Assembly (NCBI GenBank): GCA_024275455.1
Contig: JAJRZB010000449.1
Span: 1 to 42,714, forward strand
Length of the DNA: 42,714 bases
Direction: 5' to 3'
From: Bacteroidota bacterium
GTDB lineage: Bacteria > Bacteroidota > Ignavibacteria > Ignavibacteriales > Melioribacteraceae
Shown here: in pieces, positions 35,240 to 42,714 of the stretch
Layout: each line of letters starts with the position of its first letter
How positions within the stretch are numbered: position 1 is the stretch's first letter
The notes under the pieces: generated by a model
What the model was told of the DNA's origin: nothing
Database searches by the model: none
The model's input: only the letters and a program-made list of their open reading frames with translations
Made by a program: the position numbers and the translations under genes

Positions 35240-36316
35240 ATGTTAAAATTACAAACCTTATTTTTTGTCTTTTTCTTGTTAGTGGTATCATGCACAAATA
35301 ATGAAATAAGTGAAAAGAAAATGGATAAATCTGCAATAGTAATAGAAGAATTTATTTATCAGATTGAAGATGCATTAACACCTCAATGCCATGCTTCAAC
35401 AATAGCAGCAACTGGTAATGTGATTGTTGCTGCCTGGTTTGGCGGCACTGCAGAAAAAAATGATGATGTAGGCATTTGGCTTTCTAGAAAAGTAGGCAAC
35501 AGATGGTCAACCCCGAAGGAAATAGTAAATGGAGTTCAAGATGACGGCAGCCGATTTCCTTGTTGGAATCCTGTGCTTTTTCAACCGAAAGATGGTCCTC
35601 TTATGTTATTTTATAAAGTAGGTCCAAATCCTCGTAAATGGTGGGGCTTGTATGTAACTTCTGAAGATAATGGTGTTACTTGGGGGAAACCAATAAGGTT
35701 ACCTGACGGAATTTACGGGCCTATAAAAAATAAATCTGTTGAACTCTCAAATGGGATTATACTTTCTCCAACCAGTACAGAAGATGATGGATGGAAAGTA
35801 CAAATAGAAATTTCTGCAGATAGAGGAAAGACTTGGCTATCTACCGGAGATTTAAATGATTCTGATGAATTTGGAGCAATCCAACCAACAATTTTACTTC
35901 ATGGAAAAGATACATTGCAAATACTTTGCAGAACTAAGAATAATGTTATCTCTCACTGCTGGTCATTTGATAATGGAAATAATTGGAGTAAAATGGAGTC
36001 TCTTGGTTTGCCAAATCCGAATTCGGGAATTGATGCAGTAACATTATCTGACGGAAGGTTTTTACTAGTTTATAATCCTACTGATAAAAATTGGGGTGAT
36101 CGAGTTCCTCTTTCAGTGGCAATATCAAAAGATGGTAAAAAATGGGAGGAAATTTTAGAACTAGAATCTGTTACTAATCCTGAAACTACAAACGAGGAAG
36201 AATATTCTTATCCATCTGTTATTCAAACAAAAGACGGACTTGTTCATATAGTATATACTTGGAACAGAAAGACAGTTAAATATGTTGTCCTTGATCCTTC
36301 TAAAATTAAAGTATAG
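35240..36316 (+). CDS. Sialidase-family (BNR/Asp-box) exported glycoside hydrolase-like lipoprotein
   Basis: A 358-residue lipoprotein with lipobox VVSC (Cys18). It has the six-bladed propeller hallmark of sialidases: Asp-box repeats SEDNGVTW, SADRGKTW and SFDNGNNW, with a possible fourth, SKDGKKW. The segments TPQCHASTIAATGNVIVAAWFGGT and PCWNPVLFQPKDGPLMLFYKVG are typical of a widespread bacterial group annotated as sialidase or BNR-repeat hydrolase. Whether it cleaves sialic acid is uncertain: this group includes members with other or unknown substrates, and the complete arginine triad cannot be confirmed here. It lies upstream of a ceramidase-like gene, so both may act on exported or captured glycoconjugates. 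Confidence 0.82.
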   Translation: MLKLQTLFFVFFLLVVSCTNNEISEKKMDKSAIVIEEFIYQIEDALTPQCHASTIAATGNVIVAAWFGGTAEKNDDVGIWLSRKVGNRWSTPKEIVNGVQDDGSRFPCWNPVLFQPKDGPLMLFYKVGPNPRKWWGLYVTSEDNGVTWGKPIRLPDGIYGPIKNKSVELSNGIILSPTSTEDDGWKVQIEISADRGKTWLSTGDLNDSDEFGAIQPTILLHGKDTLQILCRTKNNVISHCWSFDNGNNWSKMESLGLPNPNSGIDAVTLSDGRFLLVYNPTDKNWGDRVPLSVAISKDGKKWEEILELESVTNPETTNEEEYSYPSVIQTKDGLVHIVYTWNRKTVKYVVLDPSKIKV

Positions 36317-36346
36317 TTAATATTAATAAAATAACGAGTAACAGAC

Positions 36347-37603
36347 ATGGTTAAATATATTTTAAAGCATCTATTATTATCGTTGTTAATATTTCAACCC
36401 ATTTATGGTAGTTCTTTCAAAGCCGGTGCTGCCAATAGAATTATTACGCCGGAACCTCTCTTACCTGTTTCCGGGGGAGTTGGAATACCAAATCCTGTAA
36501 CAGTTAAAAAGGGAGAACTGACTTCTCGTGCTTTAGTATTAGTTAAAGATGATACAAAGATTGCGATAGTATCTATCGATAATCTCGGGGTTCCAAAAAT
36601 AATAGGTGATCGTATTAGAGATTTAGTTCCCGAGATAGAACCTGAAAATATAATTATTGGTGTTACCCACACTCATAGTGCTCCTGATCTGTACGGATTT
36701 GCTGATGAAAAAGGAAACAGTGGTACAGATCTTAAATATATAGAGTTTGTTATTCAGCAAACTGCCGATGCAATAAACGAAGCTTTAACAAATATTCAAA
36801 GTTCGTATTTGAAAATTGCTGTAGGCAAAGCTAATGGAAAAATCGCTTATAATGCGTATGCTCCTCAATTATATGATCCGCGATGCGGTGTAATTCAACT
36901 TGTTTCTAATTCTAATAATAAAGTTATATCAACTTTGGTTAATTATGCAATTCATCCTGAAGTTATTGGAAGTAATCGTGGAATTTTAACACCTGATCTT
37001 ATTGGTCCCTTATATAACCGAATTGAATCTAAGATTGGCGGTATTGCAATATTTATGAATAGTGCACAAGGAGGTATGGTTACTGCCGATAATCGATTAG
37101 AAAATGGTAAAGAAGCGAATGATTGGAATGAATGTGTCAGAATTGGTGAGTTATTAGCTGATGAAGCATTAAGAATAATTTCTAAAGCTACTGTACAAAA
37201 AGATCCCGTAATTAATTCTGCTTACAAAGAAATAAACCTTCCGGTTGATTCTGACTTAATGAAGTTTATTCTAAAGAATTCAATACTGAATTATCAAATA
37301 TCCAATAGTGAAGTAGTGAAAACCAGAATGAATTTGCTTAATATCGGAACAGCTCAAATTCTTACTATTCCCGGTGAAGCATTACCAAATATTGGTTTTT
37401 ACTTGAAAAGGAAAATGAAAACAAATAATCCTTTTCTCTTTGGTTTAACAAATGATGCTTACGGTTACATTTTAACAAAAGAGGATTTCAATAGTTTTGA
37501 AAGATATAACTATATCACAAGAACCAGTTTGGGTGAAAAAACCGGAGAGATTATAATTAACAAAGCTTTACAGTTAATTAAAGAAAATCCGGGTTCTGAT
37601 TAA
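36347..37603 (+). CDS. Neutral ceramidase-like exported hydrolase
   Basis: A 418-residue protein with a signal peptide (residues 1-22, ending PIYGSSF) and the N-terminal domain of neutral/alkaline ceramidases. FKAGAANRIITPEP opens the fold, VTHTHSAPDLYGF has the metal-binding His-x-His, VNYAIHPEVIGSNRG gives another ligand, and FMNSAQGGMVTAD is at the place of the nucleophilic Ser loop. Real neutral ceramidases are much longer and hydrolyse the amide of ceramide. Short members of this family are frequent in polysaccharide and glycoconjugate loci of Bacteroidota, and many lack a proven substrate. The call is family-level only. The gene lies 30 bases after the sialidase-like gene. Confidence 0.82.
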   Translation: MVKYILKHLLLSLLIFQPIYGSSFKAGAANRIITPEPLLPVSGGVGIPNPVTVKKGELTSRALVLVKDDTKIAIVSIDNLGVPKIIGDRIRDLVPEIEPENIIIGVTHTHSAPDLYGFADEKGNSGTDLKYIEFVIQQTADAINEALTNIQSSYLKIAVGKANGKIAYNAYAPQLYDPRCGVIQLVSNSNNKVISTLVNYAIHPEVIGSNRGILTPDLIGPLYNRIESKIGGIAIFMNSAQGGMVTADNRLENGKEANDWNECVRIGELLADEALRIISKATVQKDPVINSAYKEINLPVDSDLMKFILKNSILNYQISNSEVVKTRMNLLNIGTAQILTIPGEALPNIGFYLKRKMKTNNPFLFGLTNDAYGYILTKEDFNSFERYNYITRTSLGEKTGEIIINKALQLIKENPGSD

Positions 37604-37623
37604 TACAAAAAATTGAGAGAAAT

Positions 37624-38841
37624 ATGAAAAAAGTTATTCTGCTAATATTGTTAGTTCAGTCAATATTTTATTCTCAAGATAGTATAAAGATTGATGGAAA
37701 TTTTGATGATTGGCTAAATATTCCTATTGCTGTTAAAGATTCGGCGAATAATGTTCATGATACTGATGGTTACCCGGAAGGAGGAACACCTGCTCAGCAA
37801 ATAGAATATTCTGATGTTGATATACTTGAGGTTAAATTTGCCAATGATGACTCTACTCTTTACGGTTATATGAAATCTACAGGAATAATCGGAAGAACTT
37901 CGGCTGATTCACTTGGGCATGCTAAGAAAGGACGCTATTATTTTATTTTCACAATTGATGTTGATGATAATGATACAACAGGCTATCAGCTAAGGGAAGG
38001 TGGTTATTATCCTGATAGTAAAGGTTACGATATGAACATGGAAGTTGAATTTTATGACGGTGCTTTTAATACCGGGCATTACATTAATCATGAATACATT
38101 TCTGAATCTGATTTTAATGCAAATTGGCAAAATGATCTTGAACAAGGAATAGTAAGATTAGCTCCAGGAACTTATGATTGGTATTCTCAATGGGTAATGT
38201 TTGCTGATTCAACATATGTTGTTGTTTCCGATAAGGGCCCGGTATATCAAGGAATAATAGCAATTGCAGTTTCGGAAGACGGACACGAGGCGGAAATGTC
38301 AGCTCCTTTCTGGGGATTTTTAAAAACATCGGAAGGGGAAAATATTATTGATGTTAATCAGAATATTATTGTGTCGGCATCATTAGAAGCAAGCGGAGAA
38401 CTTTCAGAGGAAGCCGTGAAACTTGGATATACACCTGGTTCAAAATCTGTGTGGGGTTCTAACACTGCAGAACCGTTTCTATATCATATAAAATCAAGTC
38501 TTGTTAGTATAGACAATGAGAAAAATATGCCCGAATCATTTGTACTCTTTCAGAATTATCCTAATCCGTTTAACCCGTCAACTACAATTAAATATTCAAT
38601 TCCTAATTTGGCTGTAACAAATGTAGCCTCTATAAATGTAGTCGCTGACTTTACTCAGCGAATAATTCTTAAAGTTTACGATGTGTTAGGCAGAGAGGTT
38701 TCCACACTTATAAATGAGAAACAACAACCTGGTAACTATGAAGTTCAATTTAATGCAAATAATTTACCGAGTGGAATTTATTTTTATAGAATTGCAATTT
38801 CCGGTTTTTCAGAAACAAAAAGGATGATTTTATTAAGATAA
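37624..38841 (+). CDS. T9SS surface protein related to the repeat-module family
   Basis: A 405-residue exported protein. After a short signal sequence (MKKVILLILLVQSIFYSQ), the ectodomain opens SIKIDGNFDDWLNIPIAVKD, which matches the DGDxxDW start of the modules in the 21.9-kb protein, and continues with GRYYFIFTIDVDDNDTTGY, parallel to RGYYHxLxDxDNDxTTGW there. It thus appears to be a single-module relative, probably a carbohydrate-binding protein of the CBM9-like or DOMON-like type. The C-terminus is a T9SS type-A domain: LFQNYPNPFNPSTTIKYSIP, LKVYDVLGREVSTLIN and LPSGIYFYRIAI. It starts 20 bases after the ceramidase-like gene, so it shares that operon. No enzyme motif is seen. Confidence 0.83.
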   Translation: MKKVILLILLVQSIFYSQDSIKIDGNFDDWLNIPIAVKDSANNVHDTDGYPEGGTPAQQIEYSDVDILEVKFANDDSTLYGYMKSTGIIGRTSADSLGHAKKGRYYFIFTIDVDDNDTTGYQLREGGYYPDSKGYDMNMEVEFYDGAFNTGHYINHEYISESDFNANWQNDLEQGIVRLAPGTYDWYSQWVMFADSTYVVVSDKGPVYQGIIAIAVSEDGHEAEMSAPFWGFLKTSEGENIIDVNQNIIVSASLEASGELSEEAVKLGYTPGSKSVWGSNTAEPFLYHIKSSLVSIDNEKNMPESFVLFQNYPNPFNPSTTIKYSIPNLAVTNVASINVVADFTQRIILKVYDVLGREVSTLINEKQQPGNYEVQFNANNLPSGIYFYRIAISGFSETKRMILLR

Positions 38842-38942
38842 TTTTTAGCAATTGCTAATATGGCAGTAGCTTTTTCCGTTAAAACCAATATTTAAGGTTA
38901 ACTTTACTTTTGTTCTTTCGCTAACATTTTTTGGTATTATAC

Positions 38943-40865
38943 ATGAGAAATAAATTTTACAATTCGTTTTTATTACTTTTTTTATCACTTATTTTAATTC
39001 CGTTAACAACTTCAGCACAACTAACAATTAAAGATTTGGATAATGAAGCGGTATTTAGTTTTTCAATTATGAGTGATAATAAAGGTTATTCAGTTGAAAA
39101 TACTAATATGTATAAATGTGATAAATGGATTAGAGAAGCAGGTGATCGTTTTATTTTAGGTTTAGGAGATCATGTTAAGGATAATAGAACAAATCAGTTT
39201 TTAAATTTAATTAAAAATGATTCATTATGGCATAACCATTTTTATCCTAATGTTGCCGATGGTGAAAATGAATTCTGGGGTGAGGAGCAAGGTGATTTAC
39301 TAGCCGGAGCACCTATACTAAAATATGTAGATTTGGATAAAAGAAAAAATGTAAAAATTAGAGATAACAAATGTGAGTATTATGCAATAGAAGAATATAA
39401 CGGAATAAAAGTTCATATAATTCAATTACATTATTCTGATACTCCAACAGATTCTCAAATAGCCTTTAATGAGAATAGCAGGCAATACTTAATGGATGTT
39501 CTGGATAGTATTAATAAAACTGATAATGATATTATTGTTGTTTTAGCACATACAGGACCTTGGGTTAACCAATTGAGTGAAGCGAGGAAATTAAAACTTA
39601 TGATGAAAGCCGATTTAGTTTTAGGAGCAACTACTCACAGATATGAAAGGTATTACTTTTTAGGTGAAAATATTAATACAGGTGCCATTGCCTTTAATAC
39701 CGGCTCTGTTGGCAATAGTGGACTTGATAATGGCTTTATGCAAGTTCATGTCTTAAAAAATCCAACAAGAATAATTGTCCAATATCAAAAAACAAGAAAT
39801 GATTCAAGAAAGTTGCAAGGGAAGGGTTTTGCTTACGAGAAAATTATTAATGGAAAAATAAGTGAAATTGATTGGAATAATTATTCATTAACTAATTCAA
39901 ATTGGAATGGACCGAACCCCAAAGTTGTAAATCAACTGAAAGCTATTACTAACAAATTTAAAAAGTATGATGTGATCTTAAAATCGGACAAGGATGAAGC
40001 TGAATATTGGGCAGGTGCACCTTCAGTAGTTAGAGATAGCAGCGGTACATTTTGGATGGCTGCAAGAATGCGATCACCGGAATATCCAAGGGGTTTGCGA
40101 GGATATGAAATTAGAATATTAAGAAGTGAAGATGGAATTAAATTTAAAAAATATCATTCAATCTTTCGGGAAGAAATACCAATTCCGGGATTTGAAAGAC
40201 CTTCACTATTAATTGACCCGAAGACAAATAAATTCAAGTTGTATGCTTGTGGACCTTGGCAGAAAGGACCTTGGTCAATAATTAAATTTGATGATGTTGA
40301 TGATCTTAAAAATATTAATCCAAAATCAGCTCACCCAATTATAACTGCTCCTGAAAAAAAGTATGAAAGGGATGTTTCAGTAAAGGAGTATAAAGACCCG
40401 TTCATAATATTTGCAGAAGGGAAATATCATTGTTTCGTTACAGGTTATATTAGAAAGAATGAGAGATTATTTCATTTTATAAGTGATGATGGTGAAAATT
40501 GGAAACCGGTTGGGAATATTAATCAGCCGGTAATTGATTTGAATTATTGGCATAATTTCTTTATCCGTCCTGCTTCTGTTTTGCCTTTGGGTATTGGCTA
40601 CTTATTTATTTATGAAGGTTCCAGTACACAATGGTATGATCCGGTTTATAATATTGGGACAGGTTTGGGTTTTACTTTTGATCTAAATAATATTTTTGAT
40701 TTAACAACTGAATCGCCCTTATTGCTGAGTAGTACTCCGGGAGAGTTTTATACTTATAGATATTCTCATTGGATGTGGGTAAGTGGTGAGATTTGGGTAT
40801 ATGCCGAAGTTGCAACTCCCAACAATTCACATGAAATCAGATTAACTAGATTAAAAGTCAATTAA
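38943..40865 (+). CDS. Exported fusion of metallophosphoesterase and beta-propeller domain
   Basis: About 640 residues, starting at ATG 38943; TTG 38931 in the track would put four residues before the signal peptide (MRNKFYNSFLLLFLSLILIPLTTSAQ). Residues 30-300 resemble a calcineurin-like phosphoesterase: SIMSDNKG, GLGDHVKDN (GDxxxD), ADGENEFWG in place of GNHE, VLAHTGPW and TTHRYERYY. The second half (from about residue 340) is a beta-propeller-like region: WAGAPSVVRDSSGTFWMAARMR, SEDGIKFKKYH, EYKDPFIIFAEGKYHCFVTGYI, SDDGENWKPVG. This second half looks like GH43/GH117-type or sialidase-type propellers, with an acidic residue in the KDP of the third blade. Which is the active part cannot be decided. 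The combination is unusual. It lies after a 101-base gap. Confidence 0.72.
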   Translation: MRNKFYNSFLLLFLSLILIPLTTSAQLTIKDLDNEAVFSFSIMSDNKGYSVENTNMYKCDKWIREAGDRFILGLGDHVKDNRTNQFLNLIKNDSLWHNHFYPNVADGENEFWGEEQGDLLAGAPILKYVDLDKRKNVKIRDNKCEYYAIEEYNGIKVHIIQLHYSDTPTDSQIAFNENSRQYLMDVLDSINKTDNDIIVVLAHTGPWVNQLSEARKLKLMMKADLVLGATTHRYERYYFLGENINTGAIAFNTGSVGNSGLDNGFMQVHVLKNPTRIIVQYQKTRNDSRKLQGKGFAYEKIINGKISEIDWNNYSLTNSNWNGPNPKVVNQLKAITNKFKKYDVILKSDKDEAEYWAGAPSVVRDSSGTFWMAARMRSPEYPRGLRGYEIRILRSEDGIKFKKYHSIFREEIPIPGFERPSLLIDPKTNKFKLYACGPWQKGPWSIIKFDDVDDLKNINPKSAHPIITAPEKKYERDVSVKEYKDPFIIFAEGKYHCFVTGYIRKNERLFHFISDDGENWKPVGNINQPVIDLNYWHNFFIRPASVLPLGIGYLFIYEGSSTQWYDPVYNIGTGLGFTFDLNNIFDLTTESPLLLSSTPGEFYTYRYSHWMWVSGEIWVYAEVATPNNSHEIRLTRLKVN

Positions 40866-40932
40866 GAACTGAGTATTATTATTTTCGAAAACTATTCTTT
40901 AAAGTATAGTTAAGTTCTTAGGAGATAAAAAT

Positions 40933-42429
40933 TTGTTTAAAATTGGAACCACGATTCTTTATCTTTTACTAATATTTAGTTGTTCAATATTTAGTCAAGA
41001 CCCTCGTGAAAAAAATCATTCGATGAATATAGTTCCGTTTATTGATCAAAGTATTCAAAAATACTATGTTACATGGTCTAGTTCATCCGGTTCAAATGAT
41101 GGATGGCAGCATGATATTTATAATCAAATAATTTCATTTAGTTCTACAGGTGAAATTATTTTTGATTCTGCTCCGCATAGATTTATTGGAACCGGTAATG
41201 ATGAAGCACAGGAACCGGTTAGTGTTTCGATTAATCCAAAGAATAGTACAATGATTTCTGTTTGGGAGGATGGTAGTGGTTCAACGGTTGATATACGTGG
41301 ACAAATGCACAAACCCGATGGAACGATTATAAGAGAGAATTGGATTATTGCGGGTGGAAATGATTCTCAACATTCTCCGGATGTTGTTCATTTAGATGGA
41401 GTATTCTTAGTTTCACTAACGGATGAAGCTCCACCTGCTCAAACATCAATGAACGAAATTAGAATCTTAGATGATGAAACAGGTGAACAAATTTCTTCAT
41501 TTGAACTATCACCACGTAATGAAGACAATTGGTGGGCAGTAAGTACTTCTAACAATAAAAATATTGCATTTGTAGGATGGGGGAACGGTGAAGATTTTTT
41601 CGGCTCTGTTATTAAGATTAATGCTGATACTGTTTTAATTACACCTGAAAGATTCTATGTCTCTAATATATACCAATACTATTACAGCGTTGCCTGGTTG
41701 GAAAAATATGATAAGTTTATTGCTGTTGTAAAAGTGAATAGTAAGTCTGTTGTATGTTTAATTGATACGAATGGAGTTAGAAGTAATTTTACATCTATTC
41801 CTAATGCTCCGATTACAAGGGAAACTGAATTAGCTGTTAGTTGGAATGCTCAAGAAAATGTGTATAATATAATTTATACTTCAGGTTATAATAATCTATC
41901 TGTTCTAAAAGTGACTAACAGCAAAATTACTTTGACACAAATAATTAGTAATGTTTTAGAAAATGCTAATTGGCCCACTACTGGTATTGCCTGCCAATTT
42001 GTACATTCAATAGAAGGAAAAGATTTATGGGATTTAGATAAACGATTGTTTGTTGCATACAATAATGAGAATTCAAATAATGCAGTTTATCATCTTATAA
42101 ATATTGGTGATTTAACAAAAGTTAAAAGTACAAAACAGAATATACATTCGGAGAAAATAAAACTTTATCATGCTTATCCCAACCCTTTTAACCCATCTGT
42201 GATGATAAGATATAGGATACCCATGCGAGATAAAGTTTCATTGCGAATTTATAATGTACAAGGAGAATTAATAAAGATTCTGAAAAATAATATAATGCCT
42301 CCTGGAGAATATAATGTAGTATGGAATGGAGAGAATTCGCAAGGAGCTAAAGTGGGTTCTGGAGTTTATATAATAAGGCTCATATCAGGAAATTTTGTAA
42401 AATCAAATAAAATAATATTTCAAAAATAG
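40933..42429 (+). CDS. Exported protein of unknown function with T9SS sorting domain
   Basis: A 498-residue protein starting with TTG at 40933 after the GGAGAT ribosome site (40921-40926). A signal peptide (MFKIGTTILYLLLIFSCSIFSQ) is followed by a roughly 380-residue all-beta ectodomain with repeated W-x-x-G/W-G-N patterns (VWEDGSG, FVGWGNGEDFFG, VAWLEKYD), which suggests a propeller-like fold. The C-terminus has the T9SS type-A domain: AYPNPFNPSVMIRYRIP, LRIYNVQGELIKIL, GSGVYIIRLIS. The Cys in the leader is not in a good lipobox. I do not recognise the family or see a catalytic motif. It may be a carbohydrate-binding or sensor protein secreted with the neighbouring hydrolases. Confidence 0.72.
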   Translation: MFKIGTTILYLLLIFSCSIFSQDPREKNHSMNIVPFIDQSIQKYYVTWSSSSGSNDGWQHDIYNQIISFSSTGEIIFDSAPHRFIGTGNDEAQEPVSVSINPKNSTMISVWEDGSGSTVDIRGQMHKPDGTIIRENWIIAGGNDSQHSPDVVHLDGVFLVSLTDEAPPAQTSMNEIRILDDETGEQISSFELSPRNEDNWWAVSTSNNKNIAFVGWGNGEDFFGSVIKINADTVLITPERFYVSNIYQYYYSVAWLEKYDKFIAVVKVNSKSVVCLIDTNGVRSNFTSIPNAPITRETELAVSWNAQENVYNIIYTSGYNNLSVLKVTNSKITLTQIISNVLENANWPTTGIACQFVHSIEGKDLWDLDKRLFVAYNNENSNNAVYHLINIGDLTKVKSTKQNIHSEKIKLYHAYPNPFNPSVMIRYRIPMRDKVSLRIYNVQGELIKILKNNIMPPGEYNVVWNGENSQGAKVGSGVYIIRLISGNFVKSNKIIFQK

Positions 42430-42439
42430 AGAGGACATA

Positions 42440-42714
42440 ATGCGTATACGAAAATCTGTTTTATTTATTTTTACCATTTCAACGTTATTTATTAACATAC
42501 AATGTATTGGACAAGAGAAAGTTAAGTCTACTGCAATTTGGGAACCTGTTCCAAAAGTAGTAACTCCGGGAATAGGAACTGCTCCTCCTTCCGATGCAAT
42601 AGTTTTATTGGATGGTACTAACCTTGATGAATGGGAAAGCACAAAAGGAGGTAAGGCTAAATGGAAACTGGAGGACAACGGTATGACAGTGGTTCCAAAA
42701 TCCGGAAGTATACG
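42440..42714 (+). CDS. DUF1080 (3-keto-disaccharide hydrolase-like) protein, N-terminal part
   Basis: A gene that runs off the window end; the visible 91 residues were not listed in the ORF track on this strand. ATG 42440 has GAGAGGA about 3-10 bases before it. The signal peptide (MRIRKSVLFIFTISTLFINIQCIGQ) precedes PSDAIVLLDGTNLDEWES, the typical opening of the DUF1080 jelly-roll domain (LFDGKSLDGW in many members), then GGKAKWKLEDNGMTVVPKSGSI. The family is a concanavalin-like fold found in carbohydrate loci, with 3-keto-glycoside hydrolase activity shown for some members. The C-terminal part is missing here. A minus-strand ORF over it (42403-42678) is a shadow. Confidence 0.85.
   Translation, partial: MRIRKSVLFIFTISTLFINIQCIGQEKVKSTAIWEPVPKVVTPGIGTAPPSDAIVLLDGTNLDEWESTKGGKAKWKLEDNGMTVVPKSGSI

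Noticed and set aside
38845-38858. Palindrome TTAGCAATTGCTAA after the T9SS protein at 38.8 kb
   Set aside because: It has no loop and no T-run to form a terminator, and the sequence is not repeated elsewhere in the window.
42403-42678. 91-residue minus-strand ORF at the window end
   Set aside because: It overlaps the plus-strand DUF1080 gene, which has a signal peptide and a recognisable domain start; the minus frame shows no family feature.

Overview
The window looks like chromosome of a free-living or environmental member of the Bacteroidota/Ignavibacteriota (FCB) group. This rests on low GC by eye, three proteins ending in a type IX secretion (T9SS) sorting domain of the NPFNPS type common in Ignavibacteria and their neighbours, a PorV/PorQ-family outer-membrane protein, a TonB-dependent receptor with a CarboxypepD_reg-like N-terminus, and many lipoproteins with short lipoboxes. 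I see no rRNA, tRNA, CRISPR, insertion sequence or phage gene. Almost everything is on the plus strand except a lacI-fucI pair. No gap between genes exceeds about 300 bases.

Layout. 1-3.5 kb: the end of a LarA-type hydroxyacid racemase, pdxB, and a 6-phosphogluconate dehydrogenase gene with an in-frame stop. 3.6-8.4 kb: a tight operon of a TRAP transporter (DctP, DctQ, DctM), a sugar-phosphate nucleotidyltransferase and an anomeric sugar kinase of the APH/N-acetylhexosamine-1-kinase type. 8.5-10.1 kb: an SSF sodium/solute symporter overlapping a 43-residue single-span membrane protein. 10.2-13.1 kb, minus strand: a LacI-family repressor followed by L-fucose isomerase carrying two in-frame stops. 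13.4-21.7 kb: an operon of GmhA-like isomerase, PfkB-kinase/HAD-phosphatase fusion, GH2 exo-glycosidase, DegT aminotransferase, Gfo/Idh oxidoreductase and ROK kinase. 21.9-35.2 kb: an envelope block with a surface protein built from two 287-residue repeats, a parvulin lipoprotein, a TonB-dependent receptor, a PorV-like barrel, a 1236-residue exported protein with acidic Ca-binding-like repeats, and a second SurA-like lipoprotein. 35.2-42.7 kb: exported hydrolases and surface proteins (sialidase-like, ceramidase-like, a phosphoesterase/propeller fusion, two more T9SS cargoes and the start of a DUF1080 protein).

How it may work together. Three near-identical sites, GCAATCGTTTGC or one base different, have the form of LacI-family operators. 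Two flank the lacI/gmhA divergent region at almost equal distance from the two start codons, and the third lies just after a TTGACA-containing promoter candidate of the duplicated surface protein. This suggests one LacI regulon covering fucI, the GmhA-to-ROK catabolic operon and the surface/TonB block: a glycan capture and degradation locus that has no SusD homologue in view. The glycan is not certain. FucI, a sialidase-like protein, a ceramidase-like protein, an exo-glucosaminidase/mannosidase-type GH2 and an anomeric kinase would fit host or algal glycoconjugates.

A second theme is gene disruption. Five conserved genes between 2.1 and 19.1 kb are broken by four in-frame TAA codons and two -1 shifts in short homopolymers, while none of the genes from 19.8 to 42.7 kb shows a break. 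Sequencing or assembly error is the simplest explanation, but one of the shifts sits exactly on the A AAA AAG slippery heptamer in the right register for programmed -1 frameshifting.
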